DNA from: Sporosarcina sp. ACRSM
GTDB lineage: Bacteria; Bacillota; Bacilli; Bacillales_A; Planococcaceae
Assembly (NCBI RefSeq): GCF_022346545.1
Contig: NZ_JAKRNU010000015.1
Span: 45,938-109,937, forward strand
Length of the DNA stretch: 64,000 nucleotides
Reading direction: 5' to 3'
A program made the translations under genes and the position numbers. The notes below the pieces were generated by a model. That model did no database searches, was not told where the DNA came from, and saw nothing but the letters and a program-made list of their open reading frames with translations. Position 1 is the stretch's first letter, and every line of letters starts with the position of its first letter. Of the stretch, positions 39,646-48,149 are shown piece by piece.

Positions 39646-40903
39646 AAAAATGAACATCGCCGTCGCCATTGCAATCAGTTCATTTTTAGCCATGAACTTC
39701 TATCTTTTATTCTCCGACAAAAGCGTCATACCGAAATCCGTGTACATTGATCGTTATGAACAAATGGCCACACATCATGTCCAACAGGAAATTGGAAAAG
39801 AGGGCCTTGTCGCACCATTTGAAACATATACTGTTTACGTCGGTCGTGAAGAGACGGTCGATACATGGTTTGTCCAAGAAGGGGATCATGTCGATGTCGG
39901 GGACAATCTTGCCTTCCTGCAAACGGAACATGTTGAAGGACAGCGGGCAATTTGGGAAGCTGACCTTCAAGCATTGGACGAACAGGAATCCGCAATTTTG
40001 AGCCTCATTTCCAATTTAGAGGCGGAACGCAAATATTCCTCAAGTGATAGTTCTGCTAATGTTTCGGAAAAAGTCGAAGGGGAATGGAATGTCGATGTTC
40101 AAGTCGATGTGAAACAGGATGCCTCTTTTGCGCAAGCCATTTCAGCAGCCGAACAAGAATTGGCTATGATCGAACGTCAACGGGTAGTCGTGGAGGCGCA
40201 GCTTGCACAAAACGCAACGAAGCCTGCATTGGTCAGCCCTGTTGAAGGCGTTGTTTCCAACATAACGCGCCATGGCACGATGCTTGCTGTCGACATTTTT
40301 AGCTCACAAAGAATTGTGGTCACCTATGCGAAAAACAAAGAATGGCAACAAATCGAAAACGGGGACCGTGTGCTGATCCAAGGTGAAGGCGTTGAGGAAG
40401 TGCTGGAAGGAACTGTCTTATCGGTGTCCATGGCACCTGCTTCCGATAATGAATGGCTCCGCACCTACAAAACGTTAGATGACGAAAAGATCACCAATCC
40501 GCTTGCTTATTATGAAGTTCGAATTTTATTCGATGCAGACTTGGAATCAATTCCGTTCGGAACGGACGTCAATGCAGTTGTCGTTGTCAATGAAGCGCAA
40601 GACGCTATCACCATAAATGACAAATGGCTCCATCGTTCTTACGGGGAATCCGCGTCCGTCTGGAAAATGGATGACACAGGACGTGCCCAATTGACTACTG
40701 TCGAGACGCCATTCAGTTGGCAATCACGCGCAGTCGTATCAGAAGGTTTACAAATCGGGGACATTGCCCTAGATAAACCGGAATTATCGCAATATGGGGA
40801 TGCTCCGAGAGTATTTATGGCACTCCCTACGGATATGCCCACAAAGTCCCAATGGAGAACCTTTGGATGGCGTAATTATATCAAATATGGAATAATTAAA
40901 TAA
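39638..40903 (+). CDS. Membrane-fusion (HlyD-type) adaptor protein
   Basis: The protein has 421 residues: an N-terminal anchor (about 5-23), a split lipoyl-like domain (YTVYVGREETVDTWFVQEGDHVDVGDNLAFLQ and PALVSPVEGVVSNITRHGTM) with a coiled-coil hairpin between, and a beta-barrel. This is the plan of efflux adaptors that join an inner-membrane transporter. No ABC or RND transporter gene is adjacent, so the partner is the preceding membrane protein or is encoded elsewhere. ATG 39638 has AGAGGTG 7 nt upstream; GTG 39629 is too close to it. Confidence 0.75.
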   Translation: MNKKMNIAVAIAISSFLAMNFYLLFSDKSVIPKSVYIDRYEQMATHHVQQEIGKEGLVAPFETYTVYVGREETVDTWFVQEGDHVDVGDNLAFLQTEHVEGQRAIWEADLQALDEQESAILSLISNLEAERKYSSSDSSANVSEKVEGEWNVDVQVDVKQDASFAQAISAAEQELAMIERQRVVVEAQLAQNATKPALVSPVEGVVSNITRHGTMLAVDIFSSQRIVVTYAKNKEWQQIENGDRVLIQGEGVEEVLEGTVLSVSMAPASDNEWLRTYKTLDDEKITNPLAYYEVRILFDADLESIPFGTDVNAVVVVNEAQDAITINDKWLHRSYGESASVWKMDDTGRAQLTTVETPFSWQSRAVVSEGLQIGDIALDKPELSQYGDAPRVFMALPTDMPTKSQWRTFGWRNYIKYGIIK

Positions 40904-40912
40904 GGATAAGAG

Positions 40913-40952
40913 GGAATTCCTGAATTGTTATATAAGGGAATTCCCTTTTTTG
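40913..40952 (+). terminator. Terminator of the membrane protein/adaptor pair
   Basis: Stem GGGAATTCC/GGAATTCCC, followed by TTTTTT. Confidence 0.88.
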
Positions 40953-41045
40953 TGTAGAAAAGAGGGATACCTCTTGTAGTTATGGGTATAGAGTAGTATA
41001 AGTAATAAGTAGGAAACGGATTTTTCTGGAAAAGGAAGTGGTCCT

Positions 41046-41660
41046 ATGTCAGACACACATGAAAGAGCGAGAGAATTGCTTCAACTTAAACCGAAGCAAC
41101 AAAATTGGGGGGCAAGAAGAGCCGCCGCGAGAAATAAGAAATACAGTTCTTCCTCCAAAACAGTAAACGATTACATTGTCCTTGATTTCGAAACGACAGG
41201 CTTTCGTGCGGGAGCGGATCGAATCATCCAAATTGGCGCTATTAAATACATTGATCACGAAGTGGCAGAAATGTTTACGACCTTCATTAATCCCTTGCGC
41301 CATATACCGCTGTCCGTTACAAGACTGACCGGTATTTCGAATGAAATGGTCGAAAGCGCGCCAGTGATCGAAGAAAAAATCCATGAACTGATTGACTTCA
41401 TCGGAGAATTACCGATCATTGCACACAACGCCTCGTTTGATATGGGTTTTCTATATGCGCTGGAGAACATCGAAGGAATCGAAATCCCAGCCTACACTGT
41501 CATCGACACAGTCAAACTTGCCCGCAAAAAAATTACCCAATCGACCGATCATCGATTGACGACGTTAACCAATTATTTGCAGCTGGAACATGACGCGCAT
41601 GACGCAATAGGCGATTGCCTAGCTACGGCCGCCATCTACCAATATTGTATCCAAAATTAG
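41046..41660 (+). CDS. DEDDh 3'-5' exonuclease (DnaQ-like)
   Basis: The protein has 204 residues with an exonuclease domain (about 40-200). Motif I is VLDFETTGFRAGADRIIQIGA, motif II is IIAHNASFDMGFL, and motif III is HDAIGDCLATA (His and Asp present). A basic N-terminal tail (RRAAARNKK) precedes it. It is probably a stand-alone proofreading-type or repair exonuclease; the main polymerase PolC has its own. ATG 41046 has AAGGAAGTGG upstream. Confidence 0.88.
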   Translation: MSDTHERARELLQLKPKQQNWGARRAAARNKKYSSSSKTVNDYIVLDFETTGFRAGADRIIQIGAIKYIDHEVAEMFTTFINPLRHIPLSVTRLTGISNEMVESAPVIEEKIHELIDFIGELPIIAHNASFDMGFLYALENIEGIEIPAYTVIDTVKLARKKITQSTDHRLTTLTNYLQLEHDAHDAIGDCLATAAIYQYCIQN

Positions 41661-41756
41661 GAAGATGAGGCGTTGTGCATAAGATAGCTACAAAAGAATA
41701 CATTATAGTGAAGAGTTCTATTTTCATTAAAAATATACGGAAATGGGGCAAACGAG

Positions 41757-42890
41757 ATGAGAAATAGCTTATTAGCGATTTTTATAGCCGTCCTAATCAG
41801 TTTAACTTTCGGCGTAGGAAAAAGCGAAGCCGCCATCATGAAAACAAGCCATCATGTTGGCCTCCATGACCGTCTGCTTGATATTACAGATGTTCGTGTC
41901 ATCGATAACGATATGAAAGTACCGCTTGATGAAATCGCAAAAGTCCTTTATATACCGGTGGAAACCGAGGCGGGGAACACAATCATCCGCAAGCGCGGCA
42001 TTGAAATTGTGTATAATGAAGCGACAAACCTCATTTTACAAGATGGAAAAGAACTGACATGGTCCCCGATTGTCGATATCGACGGCACCATTTATATTAG
42101 TGTGAAATACATCGCCCGTGAAATCGGCTTTAAGGTCGAATATTTTCCAAAACAAAAAACGTTGCGCATTTATCGTGATGACTACGAGCATATGAGCCAC
42201 TCAGATTATGAAAAACAGATCGCCAAGCTTTTGGCGAAAAAAGAAGCATCCAAACCGGCTGGGAAAGCGACCGTCTATCTCACATTCGATGACGGTCCCA
42301 ACAAATACACGAAGATCAACAACAACACCCTTAAAGAATATAATGTGCAAGGCACCTTCTTTTTCCTCGGCAACTATATGAAAAACAACGAAGAAATCGT
42401 ACAAACCGTTGCCGAAGCAGGACATTACATCGGTTCACATAGCATGACCCACGACCAAAACAAAGTCTACAAATCGACGAAATCGTTCATCGATGAAATG
42501 AGTGGGGGCATCGATCTAATCCATGAAATCACCGGTATCGACAGCAAACTGATTCGCGTCCCCTATGGTAGCAAACCGCATGTCACACCAGCCATGCAAA
42601 AAGAACTCAACACACTCGGATACAAAATGTGGGACTGGAACGTCGACTCCGCCGACTGGAAATACACAGACAAACAAGCCGATAAAATCGTCAAAAATGT
42701 TCAAAACGGCGTCCAAAAAGCCTCTCGATCCGGCGAACAAAACATCATCATCCTAATGCATGACCGCAGCCAAACAACAAAAGCACTACCCGAAATCATC
42801 CAATGGCTCCAACAAGAAGGCTACACCATCAAACCATACGAACCCGACCACCACATCACCCAAAACTTCCTGAACGACGTCACGCTATAA
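41757..42890 (+). CDS. Secreted polysaccharide deacetylase with copper-amine-oxidase-like N-domain
   Basis: The protein has 377 residues. A signal peptide (about 1-25, ending KSEAA) is followed by a small domain of the copper-amine-oxidase N-terminal type used as a cell-wall stalk (about 45-140), then a NodB deacetylase domain (about 170-365). The metal and catalytic residues are present: D178-D179 in TFDDGPN, H228 and H232 in SHSMTH, RVPYGS, and the C-terminal LMHDRS. It should remove acetyl groups from GlcNAc or MurNAc residues of peptidoglycan. Monocistronic. Confidence 0.9.
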   Translation: MRNSLLAIFIAVLISLTFGVGKSEAAIMKTSHHVGLHDRLLDITDVRVIDNDMKVPLDEIAKVLYIPVETEAGNTIIRKRGIEIVYNEATNLILQDGKELTWSPIVDIDGTIYISVKYIAREIGFKVEYFPKQKTLRIYRDDYEHMSHSDYEKQIAKLLAKKEASKPAGKATVYLTFDDGPNKYTKINNNTLKEYNVQGTFFFLGNYMKNNEEIVQTVAEAGHYIGSHSMTHDQNKVYKSTKSFIDEMSGGIDLIHEITGIDSKLIRVPYGSKPHVTPAMQKELNTLGYKMWDWNVDSADWKYTDKQADKIVKNVQNGVQKASRSGEQNIIILMHDRSQTTKALPEIIQWLQQEGYTIKPYEPDHHITQNFLNDVTL

Positions 42891-42893
42891 CCC

Positions 42894-42924
42894 TAAAAAA
42901 ACCGCCAGTAACGGCGGTTTTTTT
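42894..42924 (+). terminator. Terminator after the deacetylase
   Basis: Stem AACCGCC/GGCGGTT with A- and T-runs on both sides. Confidence 0.88.
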
Positions 42925-42947
42925 AGTGAGATTAAATTGGGAGAGTT

Positions 42948-43220
42948 GCGCGCTCAAAAATATTGCTAAGCGCTCAAAGATCTCTTCAAGTGATCAAAAC
43001 GCCGCCCCCGCGCTCAAAGAGTTCCTCAAGAGATCAAAAGAGCCGTCGCGCGCTCAAAGTCCTCCTCAAGAGATCAAAAGAGCCGCCGCGCGCTCAAAGA
43101 GCTCCTCAAGAGATCAAAAGAGCCGCCACGCGCTCAAAGAACTTCTCAAGAGATCAAAAGAGCCGCCGCGCGCTCAAAGTCCTCCCCAAGTGATCAAAGT
43201 CGAAGCGACACGCTCAATCC
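42948..43220 (+). repeat. TCAAA repeat array 4
   Basis: A 40-bp period with GCGCTCAAAG and AAGAGATCAAAAG alternating every 20 bp. Here the second motif is GAGATCAAA rather than GTGATCAAA. Confidence 0.9.
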
Positions 43221-43364
43221 TTAGCATTTTCACCTCATAGCTTCAGCAAATGATCCCTTCAAATTTAAAATTTGCCGCACTTTTCAACGTCAAATTTCCA
43301 ATTTGGTAAAAAGTGTATGAAAGTCCGAGAGAATCTGATAAGCTTTCATTGAGGTGATAAACAA

Positions 43365-44327
43365 TTGATCTATAAACAAAGAAGTGCTCCCAAAAAACTA
43401 ATAGGGCAGCAAGCGCTACTCCGACGTCTTCAGCCGAACTATCCGGAAATCCAAACCATCTTGGAACAATTTAAAAGAACCGATTCAGGATTTAGCGGAG
43501 AATGTGACTTCGACAAGCAGATGATTGAATACATTCCCCGCTATCCACACGCCATCCTACACGATGTATGCCTTAAACAAGATGGCGTATATTTCCAGAT
43601 GGACTCCATACTCATCACTCCATCATTTATCATCATTTTTGAAGTGAAAAACTACGGCGGAAAAATCATTGTTAAATCCAACCCCACCCAATTCATCATC
43701 GAATACCCAACTGGGGAAAGAAAAGTGATGAGAAACCCAATTACTGAACTTGATCGAAAGAAATATTTCCTTCACGAATGGCTCAAGAAGTTGAATATTA
43801 GCATTCCAATCAGTGGAATCGTTGCGCTTGCTTTTACAAATGAATTAATAATTGAAGAACCACCAGAAACGAAAATCCTATTCACTTATGAAATCCCACT
43901 TTACCTCGGAAAACTTCAAATTCAACAAGAAATCCTCAGTAATTCGAAAATCAGAAATGTAGCCTTTGAAATGAAAAAACAACACCAAGAATACAACCCA
44001 TTCCCGATGACCCAAACACTTAATATTCACCGTGCTAGCATATTGCCTGGCGTCATTTGCCAAGCTTGTAAATTTCGTGGGATGCAATGGGAGCGGAAAA
44101 AATGGAGATGCCCTAAATGTGGCAACGCCGGAGCGGGTAGCCATCTGGAAGCACTACTAGACTGGAATTATCTCATAGACAATAAAATAACTAACCAAGA
44201 GTTTCGAAGTTTCGCCAACTTACAGGATCGCCACGTAGCTAAAAGATTACTTCGTAAATCGCAATTGCCCCTCATTGGAGCAAAAAGGACAAGTTATTAC
44301 GTTCTGAATACACTTCGCGAACCGTGA
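43365..44327 (+). CDS. NERD-domain protein with C-terminal zinc ribbon
   Basis: The protein has 320 residues. A nuclease-related domain (about 45-160) holds the D...ExK-like core DSILITPSFIIIFEVKNYGG. A zinc ribbon, CQACKFRG...CPKCG, lies at about 235-260, followed by a basic helical tail. NERD proteins are thought to process or bind nucleic acid, and some sit in defence islands; here no other defence gene is nearby. The start is TTG 43365 with GAGGTGAT 5 nt upstream. The terminator stem includes its stop. Confidence 0.85.
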   Translation: MIYKQRSAPKKLIGQQALLRRLQPNYPEIQTILEQFKRTDSGFSGECDFDKQMIEYIPRYPHAILHDVCLKQDGVYFQMDSILITPSFIIIFEVKNYGGKIIVKSNPTQFIIEYPTGERKVMRNPITELDRKKYFLHEWLKKLNISIPISGIVALAFTNELIIEEPPETKILFTYEIPLYLGKLQIQQEILSNSKIRNVAFEMKKQHQEYNPFPMTQTLNIHRASILPGVICQACKFRGMQWERKKWRCPKCGNAGAGSHLEALLDWNYLIDNKITNQEFRSFANLQDRHVAKRLLRKSQLPLIGAKRTSYYVLNTLREP

Positions 44328-44338
44328 AGTGTATTTTT
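44307..44338 (+). terminator. Terminator overlapping the NERD gene stop
   Basis: Perfect 10-bp stem AATACACTTC/GAAGTGTATT, then TTT. Confidence 0.85.
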
Positions 44339-44370
44339 ATTTAGAAATAAAAACGCTAATTCCCGCTCCT

Positions 44371-44880
44371 GCGCTCAATGAGCCCGCCAAGTGATCAAAG
44401 AGCTGTCCTCGCGCTCAAAGCCTCCGCCAAGAGATCAAAGAGCTGTCCTCGCGCTCAAAGCCTCCGCCAAGTGATCAAACTGCCGCCCCCGCGCTCAATG
44501 AGCCCGCCAAGAGATCAAAGAGCTGTCCTCGCGCTCAAAGCCTCCGCCAAGTGATCAAAACGCCGCCCCCGCGCTCAAAGCCTCCGCCAAGTGATCAAAG
44601 AGCTGTCCTCGCGCTCAAAGCCTCCGCCAAGTGATCAAAACGCCGCCCCGCGCTCAAAGTCTCCGCCAAGAGATCAAAGAGCTGTCCTTACGCTCAAAGC
44701 CTCCGCCAAGAGATCAAAGAGCTGTCCTCGCGCTCAAAGCCTCCGCCAAGAGATCAAAGAGCTGTCCTCGCGCTCAAAGCCTCCGCCAAGAGATCAAAAC
44801 ACCGCCCCCGCGCTCAAAGCCTTACCCCAATTGATCAACCCACCACCCTCCACGCTCAAACCCACCCACCAAAATAATCA
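44371..44880 (+). repeat. TCAAA repeat array 5 (largest)
   Basis: About 25 half-units of 20 bp: GCGCTCAAAGCCTCCGCC alternating with AAGTGATCAAAGAGCTGTCC or AAGAGATCAAAG. Blocks are nearly identical, pointing to recent tandem duplication; the last units are degenerate. Confidence 0.9.
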
Positions 44881-44957
44881 ATCTCTCCCAAAAAACTTCG
44901 TCTCCCTAAACTCTGCCAACTCCGGTATAATGAAACTCACAGAATATATTCGAACTA

Positions 44958-45043
44958 GGGATGCACTGTGAACCGATGCAGCAGTGCATCCCATACAGAC
45001 GGATCCATCGTCGTCTGGTAAAATAAAGTGCCAGCAACTGGCA
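44958..45043 (+). promoter_or_regulatory. Leader with three hairpins before the panF operon
   Basis: After a TATAAT at 44926-44931 come three hairpins: GGGATGCACTG/CAGTGCATCCC (44958-44992), CAGACG/CGTCTG (44996-45017) and TGCCAG/CTGGCA (45029-45043). The ribosome site of the YhdT-like gene follows. Confidence 0.5.
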
Positions 45044-45075
45044 TCACAAACACAACCGAAGAAAGGAACACCCTT

Positions 45076-45369
45076 ATGGAAACCAAAACAAATACCCAAC
45101 CAACCATCGACCCGCGCTTCAAAATCGCGCACCGCGAAGCATGGATTGGCGTCGGACTCGCCATTTTCAATTTCATTTGGTGGTTCGGCTTCGCTTACGG
45201 GCTCGGTTCACGACCTGTCGAAGAGTATACGTATATCCTCGGCTTGCCCGATTGGTTTTTCTATAGCTGCGTCGTTGGCTTCGTGCTCATTTCGGCACTC
45301 GTCATCTTCGTCGTCAAATTCATTCTAAAAGAAGTTTCATTCGAAGAAGAGGGGGAGCAAGCACCGTGA
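45076..45369 (+). CDS. YhdT-family small membrane protein (PanF partner)
   Basis: The protein has 97 residues with two membrane helices (about 23-43 and 57-80). The conserved N-terminal segment is DPRFKIAHREAWIG followed by NFIWWFGFAYGLG. YhdT (DUF997) genes regularly precede panF, and here the stop overlaps the panF GTG start (GTGA). It is probably a small subunit of the symporter. ATG 45076 has AAAGGAAC upstream; the frame is open to 45028 but without a ribosome site. Confidence 0.82.
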   Translation: METKTNTQPTIDPRFKIAHREAWIGVGLAIFNFIWWFGFAYGLGSRPVEEYTYILGLPDWFFYSCVVGFVLISALVIFVVKFILKEVSFEEEGEQAP

Positions 45370-46811
45370 ACTTGGGCGTCCTCATCCCGCTAGCCATTTT
45401 CCTAATTGCTATTTTTGTGATTGGACTACTGGCATCCAAAACATCTATGACCGCAAAAAACGGCTTCCTCCAAGATTATTTCTTAGGAGGGCGCGAACTA
45501 GGCGGTTTCGTCCTTGCGATGACGATGGTGGCCACCTATGGCAGTGCGTCGAGCTTCCTTGGAGGTCCGGGTACCGCTTATACAGTCGGCTTCGGCTGGG
45601 TTTTATTGGCGACGATCCAAGTCGTCACAGGCTATTTCGTCTTGCTCATTCTCGGCAAGAAATTTGCTATTCTTGGCCGCAAATATAACGCCGTCACGAT
45701 GATCGACTTCTTGAAGGCGCGTTACAACAGCTCGGCCGTTGCGATTCTAGCCGCTATCGCCATCATCATCTTTCTTTTTTCCGCCATGACCGCACAATGG
45801 GTCGGCGGCGGATGGCTCATTGAATCGCTTACGGGCTTGCAGTACACGACGTCGCTCTTCATTTTCGCGGTTTCGGTGCTCGTCTATGTCATCATTGGGG
45901 GCTTCCGCGCCGTCGCTGTAACCGATGCCGTCCAAGGGGCCATCATGGTGATCGGCACACTCGTCCTGCTGATCGGCGTCATCATCGCAGGAGGCGGTGT
46001 ACCCGCCATCATGCAAGATTTATTGAATGAAAACCCGCGTCTCGTCACGCCATTCGGGGCAGACGGGAGCTTGACCGCCGCTTACGTATCCTCGTTCTGG
46101 ATTCTCGTCGGCGTCGGTGTCGTCGGACTACCGCAAATGGCTGTCCGTGCCATGAGCTACAAAAGCTCGCGTGCTATGCACCGTGCGCTCGTCATCGGCA
46201 CAATTGTCACCGGCATCATCATGCTCAACATGCACTTGATCGGCGTGTTCGCCCGTCCTGTCATGCCAGGCATTGAAGTCGCCGACAAAGTCATCCCGCT
46301 ACTCGCACTCGAAGTATTACCCGCATGGTTAGCGGGGATTGTGCTTGCGGCTCCGATGGCGGCGATCATGTCGACCGTAGACGCGCTATTATTACTGGTC
46401 AGCTCAGCCATCGTCAAAGATGTTTACCTAAACTTCATCAAACCGGATGCAACCGAAAAATCGGTCAAATGGATAAGCTTCGGCGTCACCGGCGTTCTCG
46501 GAATTATCGTCTTCCTACTCGCCCTGCAACCGCCCGAACTGCTCATCTTCCTGAATCTATTCGCATTCGGCGGACTCGAAGCCGCCTTCATCTGGCCAGT
46601 CGTCCTCGGACTCTACTGGAAATACGGCAACAAATACGGCGCCATCGCCTCTATGATCACTGGCATCGCATCGTACATCATCATCCATTTTTACAACGAA
46701 GCATACGGTAACTTACTCGGCGTCCACACCGTCACTATCCCGGTCGTCCTGTCATTCCTTGCCTTTGTTTTCGGCAGTCTGGCAATCAAACAAAAAGCCT
46801 TCGAGTTTTGA
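45366..46811 (+). CDS. panF: Sodium/pantothenate symporter
   Basis: Na+-driven uptake of pantothenate, the precursor of coenzyme A. The protein has 481 residues of the sodium:solute symporter family with about 13 membrane helices. The family pattern is seen in QDYFLGGRELGGFVLAMTMVATYGSASSFLGGPG and in VGLPQMAVRAMSYKSSRAMHRA. The start is GTG 45366, overlapping the upstream YhdT stop, with GAGGGGGAG before it. Substrate assignment rests on the YhdT-PanF pairing. Confidence 0.88.
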   Translation: MNLGVLIPLAIFLIAIFVIGLLASKTSMTAKNGFLQDYFLGGRELGGFVLAMTMVATYGSASSFLGGPGTAYTVGFGWVLLATIQVVTGYFVLLILGKKFAILGRKYNAVTMIDFLKARYNSSAVAILAAIAIIIFLFSAMTAQWVGGGWLIESLTGLQYTTSLFIFAVSVLVYVIIGGFRAVAVTDAVQGAIMVIGTLVLLIGVIIAGGGVPAIMQDLLNENPRLVTPFGADGSLTAAYVSSFWILVGVGVVGLPQMAVRAMSYKSSRAMHRALVIGTIVTGIIMLNMHLIGVFARPVMPGIEVADKVIPLLALEVLPAWLAGIVLAAPMAAIMSTVDALLLLVSSAIVKDVYLNFIKPDATEKSVKWISFGVTGVLGIIVFLLALQPPELLIFLNLFAFGGLEAAFIWPVVLGLYWKYGNKYGAIASMITGIASYIIIHFYNEAYGNLLGVHTVTIPVVLSFLAFVFGSLAIKQKAFEF

Positions 46812-46820
46812 GCAATAAAA

Positions 46821-46857
46821 AGAAATTATGTGGAACATGAGCGTCCACATAATTTCT
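46821..46857. terminator. Long stem after panF
   Basis: Perfect 14-bp stem AGAAATTATGTGGA/TCCACATAATTTCT, 9-nt loop, no T-run beyond the stem. Confidence 0.65.
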
Positions 46858-46972
46858 AACCCAGTACAATAACGTTTGAATAAAACAATGCAACCAAACA
46901 ACACTAGAATCAAAGAACACAACGTTTGATTCCAATGAATTTATCATCCAAACCAAAGGAGGGATCAACCCC

Positions 46973-47884
46973 ATGTGGAAAATCTACGCCTTACTCACAA
47001 CGACCATGCTCATTTGGGGATTCAACTTGCCACTCCTCAAATATCTCATTACGGAAGTCGAACCTGTCACCATGACAGCGTTCCGCATCCTGTCTGCCAG
47101 TATCGTCGTCTTCATCATCCTTGCTGCACTTAAACTTCTTCGTTTACCTACTCGAAAAGAGTGGCTTTACATCCTGGGAGGCGCACTTCTCAACGTTGTT
47201 CTTCACCATTACTTCCTAAATATGGGCCTTGCCCGCACATCTGGCACAAACGCAGGACTCATCCTAGGAACAGGTCCCGTTCTCACGGCCATTTCCGTCT
47301 CGTTGATCTTTCGCAACTACCCATCCAAAATCCAATGGCTCGGCGTTGGCTTCGGACTGATCGGCGTCAGCTTCGTCGTCCTGGTGGGTGGGGAAATGAG
47401 CGGACTCGCACTCGGCGACATTTACGTCTTTATCGCCATTTTGGTCCAAGTTCTATCATTTCTAGTGATCTCGAAAGCCGCCAAAACCCTTAATCCGCTC
47501 ACCATGACTGCCTACATGATGGGCATCGGCAGCATCTTTCTAATCATCATCAGTCTCATTCAAGAACCCGGCGAAATCCAAGTATTCGCCACAGTACCGT
47601 CCGTCTTCTGGCTCGGCTTCTTTGCCAGCGCCATCATCGGTACCGCAATCGGTCACATGCTCTACAATTACGCAGTCGGAAAAGTCGGCCCATCCAAAGC
47701 CGCCATCTTTATCAACTTCAACACCCTATTTTCATTACTCGGCTCCATCCTATTCCTAGGCGAAACTGTCTCCGCCCGCCACCTCATCGGGCTCCTCTTC
47801 ATCATCGCCGGCGTCATCCTAGGATCCGGCGCCGCCGAAGACCTATGGAAAAAACGACGCGAACAACAAGAAAAAACCGCTTAA
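46973..47884 (+). CDS. EamA/DMT-family transporter
   Basis: The protein has 303 residues with ten predicted membrane helices in two EamA repeats (about 5-138 and 150-290), for example MLIWGFNLPLLKYLITEVEP and GPSKAAIFINFNTLFSLLGSILFLGE. Such proteins usually export metabolites or amino acids; the substrate cannot be read from the sequence. A strong AAAGGAGGG precedes ATG 46973. Confidence 0.88.
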   Translation: MWKIYALLTTTMLIWGFNLPLLKYLITEVEPVTMTAFRILSASIVVFIILAALKLLRLPTRKEWLYILGGALLNVVLHHYFLNMGLARTSGTNAGLILGTGPVLTAISVSLIFRNYPSKIQWLGVGFGLIGVSFVVLVGGEMSGLALGDIYVFIAILVQVLSFLVISKAAKTLNPLTMTAYMMGIGSIFLIIISLIQEPGEIQVFATVPSVFWLGFFASAIIGTAIGHMLYNYAVGKVGPSKAAIFINFNTLFSLLGSILFLGETVSARHLIGLLFIIAGVILGSGAAEDLWKKRREQQEKTA

Positions 47885-47929
47885 CAGCGTCGCTTACTTT
47901 GGAATAATTGAGCCAAGCCAACACCATCC

Positions 47930-47962
47930 AAGCCGTCCAAAACTCTGGACGGCTTTCTTATT
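47930..47962 (+). terminator. Terminator after the EamA gene
   Basis: Perfect 10-bp stem AAGCCGTCCA/TGGACGGCTT, then TCTTATT. Confidence 0.82.
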
Positions 47963-48063
47963 AACCTTCATTCCGCGAGAAAAATTGCCATCATGACATC
48001 TTCCTATCAAAGCAAAGCAAGACTTCCATTACAATTAGTTTGGCACACTCCGCCTCCAAAAGT

Positions 48064-48116
48064 TTAACAATCTCTTACACTACTTTAATAGTCCGTTAAC
48101 AAGCGAGAGATATAGT
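48064..48116 (+). promoter_or_regulatory. PhoP box and -10 of the alkaline phosphatase
   Basis: Four TTAACA-like repeats lie at 48064 (TTAACA), 48075 (TTACAC), 48085 (TTAATA) and 48096 (TTAACA), spaced 11, 10 and 11 bp. TATAGT at 48111-48116 serves as the -10. This is the layout of a PhoP-activated promoter in Bacillus. Confidence 0.7.
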
Positions 48117-48149
48117 TAGAACGTACGCAACTTTGAAGGAGGAATTCAT

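Noticed and set aside
42948..44880. CRISPR-like appearance of the TCAAA arrays
   Set aside because: The repeated part is only about 9-10 bp, the spacing is 20 bp, the filler is itself repeated and no cas genes are near. This is not a CRISPR array.
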